A DNA stretch of 64,000 nucleotides from Sipunculus nudus (Eukaryota; Annelida; Sipuncula; Golfingiida; Sipunculidae), in contig CM049314.1 of assembly GCA_026874595.1 (NCBI GenBank), positions 75,526,300 through 75,590,299 of the forward strand, written 5' to 3'. Numbering within the stretch: the first letter of the stretch is position 1; each line of letters begins with the position of its first letter. The translations under genes were made by a program, and so were the position numbers. A model generated the notes under the pieces. That model was not told where the DNA came from, did not search any database, and saw only the letters and a program-made list of their open reading frames with translations. This document shows positions 24,133 through 36,400 of the stretch, piece by piece.

Positions 24133-27100
24133 GTGAACCTGTGAGCTTATGCGATGGTGCGGCGTCGTGCGTCGTCTGTACGTTAACCATAGCTATCTCA
24201 AAAATGGCAGGAGCTAGCATCACCAATTTTTTTGCAAATAATCAGTCATCCAAAAAACTATATCGGATTTTGTTTATTTTTTTTCTAACTGCATTTTCTT
24301 AGATTTTATAGGGAAAAAAGTAAAAAAGCTTTAAAAATCTTCTTCTCCAAAATTGTCCAGCCAAATTGTCCAATATTTCACAGAAATTATCCCTGGAACA
24401 ATCTTTCTCAAGTTTGTTCGAATGGTTCCAGTTCGGAGATTCTTGGCCGAGTTACAGTAGGTTATATTTTGTAAACTGTGCAAAAAAGCATATTAAAATT
24501 TAAATCTCAGAAACGGCTGAAGCTATCATCACCAAATTTTATGCCAATGTTGGTCACTTAAGTCATATCTGAAATTGAGGTATTGGTGGCGCCACCTGCA
24601 TCGGCCTTTTTTGTACGGGGTCATCAGTGCCTGTATCACACTGAGGGCTACAAAAAACTTCCTTGTCTGAAACCATATGGCCAAAATGTTTAATATCGCA
24701 CAGAAATGATCTTAAGGTAGTGCTTTCGGAAGTTTGTTCAAATGGTCTCTTTTCAGTGACTTTTGGCTAAGTTATGGGAAGCTAAATTTAGTTATATGCC
24801 ATAACAGCCCATTTTAGCTCAGTGGCTACAAAGATCTTCTTCTGAAAAACCACTGGGCCAAATTCTTAAATCTCACTCATTACATATCCTCAAATGTTGA
24901 TAATTCAAGTTTGTTAAAATGGTTTTGGTTCAGTGCTTTTTGGCTGAGTTACAGGAAACTGAACTTGGCCAGTTTGCTGTATCTTCCTATATGAGTTATA
25001 AACCTGCGAAACATTTTTCGACTGATGCCACTGAAGCCAGTTTGTTAAATATTTTACAAGAATAATCCCTACTATAATTCTAATAATAAATGTCATTAAT
25101 GGTTCCACATGAATGATTTTTGGCTGAATTATGGAGATTGAATTGAGTCATTTTACCATATATGTAAGCTGTGTTATGCTGTTACATCTAGCCTGGCACC
25201 AGTTTATCAGCATCTATTACATCATGCCACTAGACATTCAGACTTCAGGTTATCTTAAGTTAATATTGACAAGAAAGTTTTTTTAAAAGCTTTAAAAAAA
25301 TTTAGATTTATGATTTAAGTTATTCATCATACCAGGCAATGTTACAATTATGGATATTCAGCTCTCTGTGGCTATATAAAGAAAACTGTACGTGGATTAT
25401 AAATGATTGGTATCCCTACTCAACTTAATTCAAGTATTTGCCATCAATGAGATATATCTGTATTTTAATTTGCATTCAGTATGCATCCGTAATAGTTTTA
25501 TATATATTTCTGATTTCTTTTCTATAAAAGTCAGCTGACAAGCATTTTGTATTGGGAAAATAAATCTCAAAGTTATTTCAAGTAGGGACCACTTTTGTGT
25601 ACAGATGGCAGCACTTGGTTTACCATTGGCAGATTGCCAGTGCCTGGATGTTGGCCATTAGCTAAGATGATGTCAGCTCTATAAATAGTTTTAGCACAGT
25701 GCCAGGTTTGGAAGAAGTGCAGCCAGGTTGAGGTCAAAAGTTCACTCAGTGCAGTAGCTGCATTCTATTTATAGCTTTGGCAGACTGCTCACAGAATCAT
25801 ATTTGACACCAAAATTCAGCCTGAATGTATTTATATAGCTTTGGCAGTCTGCCAACTGTGTCAAATTATGCAACAGGTCAAATGTTCACTCCGTGCAGCC
25901 AGGTACAGGTCAAAAGTTCACTCAGTCTAGCCAGGTGCAGCAATTTGTCACAGGTCACTCGGGGGCAGCTGCCTTACTCACCTAAGCCTGTCAGCCAAGT
26001 GCATCAAACTCTTGGGAAGTTTGATGTAGTGGACTGATATTTTGACCTGTCTATGCGTCTTTGATGGTATTCTCATTTACAAGACAGGTGGTGCCACCTA
26101 CATTGACTTTTGCAGTGTATCAACTGCTTATTTCTACAGAGGAATTTGATACATCAGCCTAAAATTTGGCATGTTTATACATATCGGGTAGCTTCGTAGT
26201 GTACAAGACTGGTGGCGCCACCTACAATAATTTTTGCAAAGTCTATGTCCCTGCTTATTTCAAAGGAGGGGTTTGACATATCAGTTTGACATTGGGCATA
26301 TGTATATATCTCTTCGTTGTATATAAGACTGGTGGTGCCAGCTACAATCATTGTGTCCACCAAAACAGAGTTTTGCGGATACTATATTTTCAGTCGGACG
26401 CTGACGCTGCAGCCATTCCCCCTTAGGTTTCCGGAGAACTCCTCCATAACCACTGGGCAGAATTTTTTAAAATTCAGAATTCTGATCGGTCACACATAAA
26501 CCCACATACCTCGGGAACCGTTTGACTGATAAGGCTGAAGATTTTGCACAAATGTAGCCCTTGGAAAGCTTTATAACGCCACCTGCCACCATTTTTGCAC
26601 AGCTTCCGTCTTTTCATCTGCCTTGGGATAAAAACACTCATATCTCTGCATTGGTTGGACTTATCTACCTGAAATTTTGCATGTGTATACATCCTGGACA
26701 CTTTCTAGTTTAATGACAGGTGGCGCCACCTACATTCAAATTTACACTGCAGACATCCAAGCTCGTATCTCAGGAGCCATTTGACCAACTGGGCAAAAAT
26801 TTTGCATGATTATAGATCTCGCATAGCTCTTTATCATATGCAAAACTGGTGGAGCCACCTACAATCATTTTTGCACAGCATCCGTCTGTTTGTTTGCCGT
26901 TGGATAAAATCGCTCATATCTCAGCAGTGGTTTGACATATCTGCCTAAACTTTTGCAGGTTTATAATCCTGGATAGCTTTCTCCATTTTGTAGGAGGTGG
27001 TGCCACCTACATTTATGTATATGCTGCAGACATTCAGGCTTATATCTCAGGACTGGTTTAACATATCCCCCTGAAATGTTGCATGTGTATAGATCTCACA

Positions 27101-28871
27101 TAGCTCTTTATCATACACAAAACTGGTGGCTCCACCTGCCACCATTTTTGAATAGCGTCCGTCTGTTTGTCTGCTGTGGGCTAATATCACTCAGTAGTGG
27201 TTTGACTTATCTGCCTAAAATTTTGCAGGTTTATACATCTTGGATAGCATTCTTGATTTTATGGCAGGTGGCACCACCTACATTTATGTATACGCTGCAG
27301 ACATTCAGGCTTATATCAGGACTGGTTTGACATATCCCCCTGAAATTTTGTATGTGTATGGATCTCACATATCTCTTTATCATACACAGGACTGCTGGTG
27401 CCACCTGCAACCATTTTTGCACAGGCTCCATCTGTTCATCTGCCTTGGCATAAAATCACTCGTATCTCAAATGGGTTTGACTTATCCACCTGCAAATTTG
27501 CATGTTTATACATCCTTGACAGCTTTCTTGTTTTATGACAGGTGGCGCCACCTACATTCAAATTTACGCTGCAGACATCCAAGCTCATATCTCGGGAACC
27601 ATTTGACCGATTGGGCAAAAATTTTGCATGATTATAGATCTCCCATAACTCTTTATCATAAGCAAAACTGATGGCGCCACCTGCAATCATTTTTGCACAG
27701 CATCCGTCTGTTTGTTCTCCGTGGGATAATATCACTCATATCTCGGCAGTGGTTTGACATATCTGCCTAAAATTTTGCAGGTTTATACATCTTGGATAGC
27801 TTTCTCGTTTTTGTGGGAGGTTGTGCCACCTACATTTATGTATACGCTGCAGACATTCAGGTTTATATCTCAGGACTGGTTTAACATATCCCCCTGAAAT
27901 TTTGCATGTGTATAGATCTCACATAGCTCTTAATCATACACAAAATTTGTGGTGCCACCTGCATCCATTTTTGCAAAGTGTCTGTCTGTTTGTCTGCTAT
28001 GGGCTAAAATCACTCAGTAGTGGTTTGACTTATCTGCCTAAAATTTTGCATGTTTAAACATCTTGGAAAGCTTTGTGGATTTTTTGGCAGGTGGCACTAC
28101 CTACATTTATGTATAAGCTGCAGACATTCAGGCTTATATCTCTGGACTGGTTTGACATGTCCTCCTGAAAGTTTGCATGTGTATAGATCTCACAAAACTT
28201 TTAATCATACACAAAATTGGTGGCGCCACCTGCCACCATTTTTGCACAGCGTCCGTCTGTTTGTCTGCCGTGGGCTAAAATCACTCATATCTCAGTAGTG
28301 GTGCGACTTATCTGCCTAAAGTTTTGCATGTTTGTATATCTTGGATAGCTTTCTCGATTTTGTGGCAGTTGGCGCCACCTATATTTATGTATACGCTGCA
28401 CACATTCAGGCTTATATATCGATCAGGAGTATTTTGACATATCCCCCAGAAATTTGGCATGTGTATAGATCTCACACATCTCTTAATCATACACAAAAAT
28501 GTTGGCGCAACCTGCATCTATTTTTGCACAGTGTCCATCTGTTTGTCTGATGTGGGCTAAAATCACTCATATCTCATTAGTGGTTTAACCTATCTGCCTA
28601 AAATGCTGCATGTTTATACATCTTGGACAGCTTTCCTGATTTAGTGGTAGGTTGCGCAACCTACATACACATTACGGCTGCAGACACCCAGGCTATTATG
28701 CAACACACCTCACTTTATTTCCCCTTGCCACTTAATCCATTCTAAGTGTTTAGTACTTGCATTGTTCATATACATGTTTCACATGTTCTTGAAAAGTAAT
28801 GGTCCAGCATTGAAGCCTTATACCTGGTGTAATCTCATTGCACAGGTTCGCATTAGGCCTGTAGGCCTTGT
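24133..28871 (+). repeat. Long dispersed repeat family Y, copy B (with expanded array)
   Basis: Same left boundary (TGAACCTGTGAGCTTATGCGATGG) and right boundary (TTAGGCCTGTAGGCCTTGTT) as copy A, but twice as long because the segment from about 26090 to 28670 has expanded. About 370 bp of AGTTCACTCAGTGCAGCCAGG-type repeats (25715-25950) correspond to 21350-21570 in copy A. Confidence 0.75.
26090..28670 (+). repeat. Dimeric tandem array (about 275 bp per pair) with GGTGGCGCCACC cores
   Basis: Two alternating half-units of about 130 and 145 bp, each carrying a version of GGTGGCGCCACCT. These cores lie near 26092, 26211, 26331, 26720, 26849, 26998, 27125, 27267, 27394, 27541, 27671, 27821, 27951, 28090, 28219, 28370, 28503 and 28651. 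The remaining unit reads roughly CTCATATCTCAG-GTGGTTTGACATATC-CCTAAAATTTTGCA. Many short open frames here are repeat artefacts. Confidence 0.85.
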
Positions 28872-30237
28872 TATATATAAACCGAATAAGAAAACGCGTG
28901 AAGAATAACCATTAGGTGGGTAAATTTCATAATTACTCACAAAACACTGGCTACATTCAGTCAGTAAATGGTGCCATCTGGTGATAAGTAAGATTACCAT
29001 TTTGAACCGCATGTTAGTGCCGCCACGTAGTGAAACGGCTGACAACTACTTTTCTATTTTCGGAATTGCATTAAAACTTCAAAAATAATACTTCAAGCTA
29101 TCGCCCTAATAAGAATGTCACATATGACATTCTCACACGTGTGACTTCCTGGAACCTTAAACTTTGACAAAAATCGACATTCTACTTCACAAATTGATCT
29201 AAATTGGTAGAAAGGTTAACTCGCCGCTGAACCCCTGAAACTGAAGTTCTGTCTGACCGGAGCACTACTTTTTCAAGAACTCCGTCCATCCTAGGGAAAT
29301 AGACCCTTCTCCTAAACCTATCCATAGCTCAACGGATCAATACTGTGATAAAACCACTCACTAACCCATTTGAAGGTTCTGATTCTTACGTGTCTCGACC
29401 GCAGATTTAGGTAATTAGTTGGCATTTAGCAACCTAGACATGTGCGGCGGAATACATTTCAGCCCAGCTGCTTGGCTGGAAAACGGCGGGCGCACCGAAG
29501 TTCTCAGTAGACGCCCGCTAACACAAGCTAGGGCCGTGTTGATCTGGCCTACTCGCATAGATATAAAAAATACCATATAAGTATTTTATAAAGTAATATA
29601 AACGTAAACGATATAAAGTCATTAGAAAAATATCATTTAGGGTCTGTCATACTTATCCATACATAGAGGAACCTGAAATATAGACCATGTATTTAAAATC
29701 ACTCCGCTAGTGCAGTATAGCCTATAACCTACATGCAACAGTTTATATTGTAAAACCACTCTCCCTTCATAATCGTATAATTATGTTATTAGAATATCTA
29801 TGAGAATATGTCATATTGTACGATGTTCACACAATATGAAGGTGTAGACATAGCATGATATAGAAATAGCATAATCATATCGTCAATATCCTATTTATTA
29901 TTTAATTTAATATTTATAACTGTTAATGTATTACTTGTCTCTCAAGAGACCAGCTCCTTCCATGCAGCAAACAGTATGTGTCTCTGTACATTTTTCAGGC
30001 GAATAAAACGGCTTACATCACATCTGTCGTTATCTTTGTGGCCGAACCCCACCACTCGGGCCAGGTGCGACATATAAAATACTTATAAAAGGAATTCGCT
30101 TCAGTTACCTCACCGATATGAAATAAATCATTTTTATGAACAAATGATTTGGATTTTCATACATTACTGTCTACCAAAATCTGGACATCTGCATCCCCTT
30201 CGATCTGATTAAGTTTATCATTGAATGTTTTTAACAG
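28872..30237. other. Non-coding DNA upstream of the first recognised polycystin-like exon
   Basis: Contains the second copy of the short repeat (29953-29999). No upstream exon with the required phase could be identified, so the intron before 30238 may be very long. Confidence 0.4.
29953..29999 (+). repeat. Short dispersed repeat, copy 2
   Basis: Matches 23085-23131 closely (CTTCCATGCAGCAAACAGTA, then TGTCTCTGTACATTTTTCAGG). Confidence 0.65.
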
Positions 30238-30470
30238 CTGTAGGAGGAACTGTGTATCAAAATTGACATCTTCCTTAAGCATCACCCTGCAGATCAAGGT
30301 GACATGCCCGGACTGTGACTGGACCCCACTGTGGAAATACACATGGACCCCCATGGAGAGTCCGGGCTGTAAGATGAAGTTTGAAACCACCTGCGGAGAA
30401 ACAAATCGTGAATGTCGCTTTATGCCTGTTGAATTATCTCCGATCAGCTCCTGCCTCTTCAAAGTGTCAG
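30238..30470 (+). CDS. Polycystin-like exon 1 in window (REJ region)
   Basis: Acceptor TTTTTAACAG; donor CAG|GTGGGC, a weak donor supported by the phase match with the next exon. 233 bp, entering after two codon bases and leaving after one. It encodes cysteine-rich sequence (CRRNC, CPDCDW, YTWTP, CETNREC-like spacing), fitting the Cys-Cys and Trp signatures of REJ modules. Confidence 0.82.
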
Positions 30471-33400
30471 GTGGGCCCTTGACTTACCCATGTTTCCTTT
30501 GCCTGGTCATGCGGACACTAGTACCTGGATATATTTTAAAAAGAATGGCTAAATTCTGGAAATATTTACAAAATGGCAAAAGTCTGGAAAAATTCAATAA
30601 ATGGCAAAAGTCTGGACATTTTCAGTAAAAGATAAAAGTCTGGATATATTAAATAAATGATAAAAGTATGGACATATTTCATAAATAGTAAAATTCTGGA
30701 CATATTAAATAAATGGTAAAAGTCTAGACTCTGACATATTCAATAAATGGCAAAAGGCGGGACATATTTAATAAATGGCAAAAGTTTGGACATATTTAAT
30801 AAATGGCAAAAGTCTGTATGTATTCAGTAAATGGAAAACATCTTGATATATTTGATATATAACAAATGTCTTGATAAATTTTATGAATGGCAAAAGTCAA
30901 GACATATTTTTTAAATGGTAAATGTCTGGAAAAATTTAGTAAATGGCTAAAGTCTGGAAAATATTTAACAAATAACAAAAGTATGGACATATTTAATAAA
31001 TAACAAAAGTCGGGACATATTTAATAAATGGCAAGAGTTTGGACATATTTAATAAATGGCAAAAGTCTGTATGTATTCAGTAAATGGAAAACATCTTGAT
31101 ATATTTGATAAATAGCAAACGTCTGGATATATTTAATGAATTGCAAAAGTCAAGACATATTTTATAAATGGCAAACGTCTGGAAAAATTCAGTAAATGGC
31201 AAAAGTCTGGAAAATATTTAACAAATAACAAAGGTCTGGACATATTCATTAAATGGCAAAAAACTGGACACGTTCAATAAATGGCATAAGTTTGGATATA
31301 TTAATAAATGGTAAAAGTCTGGACTTGTCTAAAATATGGCAAAAGTCTGGATAAATATTTAATAAATGGCAGATGTCTTGATATATTGGATAAATGGCTA
31401 AAGTCTGGCCATCAGTCCAATATTTTTCACTGAGCAAGACGTTTCCGTTTTCACACCTGTTAAATCAGTTCATGATTATGATATAAAAAAAAATAAACTT
31501 GTTTGAAAAGTGGACAAATCAAGGCATCAAAGATCTGAGATTCAGCCATTTCATCATGCCACATATGGTTCTAATACTGGGATTTGTTAATGACACAGAT
31601 TTATGAGATTTCTGTTAAGAATAGATATATGTCTAAACTGTAAAATGTTTAATGTTAAAAGCTTATGAAACTTATTTTTGTGTTTTGCCTATATTTAAAT
31701 CATGGTCTGTTTTATGTTTTAGCATGAAAGCAGAACTTTTGTTTAACTATTTCAGTGAAACAGCATAACAAGTTTTATTTTATTATATTAAAATGTAAAC
31801 TTAATTATTTTGAATTTGATAATGAAGTATTTCAACCAGAACATGATCACTACGTATGGATCCTCTTCATTTTCCTGTTTATTATTCCCTTTCAGCCGTT
31901 GATAGCTACTGCCCATATTTCAAAGGTGAAGCCCATCTTAACATGACCATAAATGCCAATCCAACAATAGGGAAGTGTGAGGTATCACCAACAGAGGGCA
32001 CTGCATTATCTGATGCCTTTTCCATGTCATGCAGCGGATATAAAGATGAGGATGAGCCAGTGGACTTTTACTTTTACGCAACCCACGATAATCCATGGGA
32101 TCGTAAGTACATTCGCAGTCACAGAACAAAGACTTATAAAGGACACTGGATCCTAGTGACAGGAACATTATGATCAATCTTCAGTAAAAATTGGTTGACC
32201 TCAAACGACTGATAATGTGAATTTATAAATCATTTAGGAGTATGAAATTTCTCCCTGACGATACAGACCTGCACATCATCTTAATTTGTAAAATAACACA
32301 ATCTATGTATTTTTCATACAAACCTTCCCATGTAGGTAAAAAATTGATATCTTAAATAATTATATGTAATTTATTTTACATGTTAGTCAAAGATTGACAA
32401 CGAATAAATATCAAATCTTTCATATTATCTTACAATAGCAGAATATCCCTGTGGCAGCAGCATTGCATCATCAAACATGTCAGTCCTGGTTAATTTTTTG
32501 TTGTTATAAATTTGTTTAACAATTTGTTACGAAATGAGCAAACTTTACATACTGATTTGCGCAAAACTTCAAACTGCTGTAATGCTGTAAAAGGAAAAAT
32601 GCGCAAACATTTAGACCAGAAAAATTAACCACTTCTACAGTAATAAATTATCAATGTGATCATAATTGACATACTATGCATAGATTACTGCATGGAATGA
32701 TAACAAAAATGGAACTCTCAAATAAACAAAAACAAAAAATGAAATCGCTAAAAATTTGCCTCATAAATAGGAATTAAGCCAACTATAGTAATTGTGCTTT
32801 TAAAAACAGTCTGTGAGGTTTCAATGATCAGCTGAGTCATGTACGAAATTAAACATGACTACTTACAGCAGGAGTAACTGAGCCCTTTCAGAGAAAGACC
32901 ATTGGAAATTGGTATAAATCATCAGGGTTCTCTTAGCTTCGCTGGTGATGTTTACTTTATTGGTGGGTGGCCATCATATTGACCTGACTGGTCTATAACA
33001 ACTAAATTTCTGAAGGTACTCTTTTCTCCATTTAACTACTATATCAAAGAAAATTGCATATTTGAGAGCACCTCTTACAAGTTTTTTTTGTGCTGGCTTT
33101 TGATGTTTTGGGGTAGAGCATGGGCCTCAAAGCTCAGGATCGTGAGTTCAAATCTCAGCCTAGGCAGTGAGATTATTCATGGTCAACCCCTACCCAGAGT
33201 TAGAACTCTGCAGGCTCAATGAGAAAACCATGTCTGACGGCCATGTTTCACTCAATAAACAAGTGCTCCTTTAAGCCGTTCCTTGTTCGTTTGACCCAGC
33301 AATGGGTCGATTACTAACCCAAGGCCCACAGCAGTAGACACGGGGCCTGGTTAACACCAAAATATAAATTGAGAGAAAACGTGTGCTACTGCCCCATCAA

Positions 33401-36400
33401 TTGGTCAGAATCCATCAGGTGCAGCGGTCACCAGGCCTGGTTAACACCAGGATATAAAAATGAGAGGAAGTGTGTGCAACTGCATTATTAATTTGTCTCA
33501 AAACATAATTGGAATCTACAGATTTATAAACTTATAGCATAGCTATAATTAAAACATTGAAGTGATTACCCCCAACAAAAAAATATAAAAAAAATTGTTG
33601 TGCAACATTGAACACTGTAGGAAAACAAAGCAAATCATAAGGTTTTAGGAAGTTTCATAAATTTTAGGCATTATAGCATAATGCAGGAAATCATAGACAA
33701 TGGTATTATATCACAGTTTATGTGGTGTAGTCACACACAAGCATACGTTTTGAGAACAGTTATCACGTTCAAGTGCAAAATAATTATTGGAAGAAGAAAA
33801 TTTCCTGTCATGAGCTAGAGTCGTCCTACACTGCAATATGCTACAGTCAGTTTCCTGTTTTTCCTGCCGTTTTTTTCCAGCTCACAGTTTCCTTTACATG
33901 ACAAATGTTAAGGCAAATTAAAGGAAAACTGTAGCATTTTTATCACATGAAAAAAATTTTAGAATAAAATTCTAGCATTAGAGGATCTGAATTTTGAACC
34001 ATATAAGTTTTCCTTTAGAAATGTGTGTCTCTCTGGTTTTCCAGGTGAGCTACTTCATTATGGGACAGAGCCAAACATGCCAGGGATGCTGTTGTCACAA
34101 GGGTTACGCGAGACAGGTTATTTGGTCACGTTGACAGTGACTGCTGTGGACATACTGGGAGCATCAAGTTCAAAATCCCTTGATGTGAAGGTAGAGAATA
34201 TATTTCTGATGCTGTCATGATGTATCAGTGCACTAAATGGTATACCAGATCTATCGAGTGATATGCTCTATTGTGTTACCAGTGATTCCTCAATTGCAGC
34301 CTAAAATTAACATTGCTTTAATAGAGCAAGAGCGTGTGAATAGGGTGGATGGCTGTTATAGTGCAGTTTTCCATATCACTTGGGCCTCAAATTAAAAGTA
34401 GGCCCTATTAATCAAATATATGTAGTATTATCATGACTACCTGTAGGTGCTGCCTGTAGAAATGACAGTCAATGGATCATCTGACTCACCTCCTGACCTA
34501 TTAAACAAGCTCGAGACATTGGTAAGCAGCGAGAATACCACGTCAACTACCGGCAGCTTGACAGCCATGTTAACCTCAGGTAATACAGAAGGTAGGTGTA
34601 TTATGGTGCTTGGTGTCAGTGCATATTTTAATCAAAACTTTTCTTGATACTTTCTGTATATACACACATTTATATGAATTATACATTTATGGGCATGTGC
34701 TGAGGCAAACATGACATTCAGTTATTCTCAGAGAACTTGCCCCTCCTTAATGGTCTTTAAATAATGATCATGTGAGTGGTTGGAACCTCCTTTGTCTTAA
34801 TGCTACTTTACATGTTCTATATTTCATTCCATATTGTGCTATATTTCCTAGTTCTTTCATTACTGTGAGTGTACTGTATATTACATTGCATGTCAGAGTT
34901 ATATATATTCATGTTTAATATCATATCTTGCTGTATCATTTTGTCATGAGCCACTTTTATCATATTGTCACTGGTCATTGTATTTATTTTACATTGTATA
35001 AACTGTATTGTCTGACAGGGTCACAGATCAGAGAATCTTGTCTGAACGGGTCACCCTGTATAAATGTTAAAATATTAATCATAATAAAAATAATAACAAT
35101 ATCCAGTAGCTAATGGAGTAATTTAGTTCTGTATACCCATTTGATCAGGGCTTTTGACTGAACAGAATGGACAGCTACTCTGCATCAAATATGTGTTACA
35201 CATTAATTCGTGCAATTCTGTTTTCCGCTAGCCTTGAGTTTGGAAACAGTCTGCCTATGACCTTAACCACAACCACTGGTATATTGTGATATCCAGTGGT
35301 CAAGGTTTCATATTTGTAATATTCATAAAAAGTAATTACCCAGAAATTAAAACCACCACAAATAAGACCCCCTTGGCCAACTACTCATGTTAACATTAGT
35401 TTATACTGTCCCCTCATTTGCATCTCATGTACATTATCTATGTCTGTAGCATCTCTTGGCAAAATATTAATAATTCTAGTATTTACAGATCTTTTATATT
35501 GTCTGCAAGTCAAAGAGGGATATTATGAATAATTTAAGAACTTTTACATTTATGATCTGCCTTTGATGAACTTGAATTTCCATTCCTTTGATGTTCCATG
35601 GGTCCTCGAATTGAAAAATTTTTGCAAGCATGCCAAGATCATGAAAATCAACCCTTGTGAATCACTGAAAAAGTGCAGATTGTGAAATCTTTTGAAAACC
35701 TTATGAATATGAAACCGACCACAATATATATATATATATATGGCATATCACCTGACTTTTCTATCTTATTTTATACAGGTGCTGTAGCTCTGATAGCAAC
35801 AGTAGCAGCGACATTGAATTCACTGCAGACTCAAGAGGAGAAGGCTAAGCCCAATCAAGTGCAGGTAATTACGTGGACCAACCTTACCATGTGTTTTGCC
35901 GGGCTTAGGAATAAATAGTGTTTGTTACCCGGCAGCTGAGTTCTTGTTTGACAAAATGACAACACAGCTTATGTTTAGTCAACTTTTCAATTCTTTATGG
36001 GTGATAAATACAGTGCATCTGTTCTGTAAAAGAAAAAACTGCTGGTAGAAAAAAGCACAAATGCGTGTCCCCTGAGAGGACAAGTGCTTGTAGTGTTCTG
36101 CACAGAGGTACAGTTAGAAATCCTGGTATCGCCATGCGGGACAAAAGCAGAGACTTAGACCAACTCACGCAATGAACTCCTTTAGTACCAAATAGAAAAA
36201 CCCTGGGAGTAACTTATCTTACGACACAGCGCACAATATAGCAGTGACAAATAATTAAGTAATAATCACATCCTTTTTTTTTTAGCTCAGCTCATTGTAA
36301 TCAACTGAGGTATGGGAATGGCGCTTTAACCGTCATCCGTACGGGCGTCTAGTTTGACATATCGGTTTCAAATTTTAACTTTTATATGGCTCACTATGAA

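Noticed and set aside
30157-30462. 101-codon minus-strand open frame overlapping exon 1
   Set aside because: Complement of a REJ exon that is supported by phase, homology and splice sites; the minus frame is a shadow.
33840-33936. Inverted words GCTACAGT-CAGTTTCCT and AGGAAAACTGTAGC about 80 bp apart
   Set aside because: Only about 14 bp with a gap, no target duplication; could be chance.
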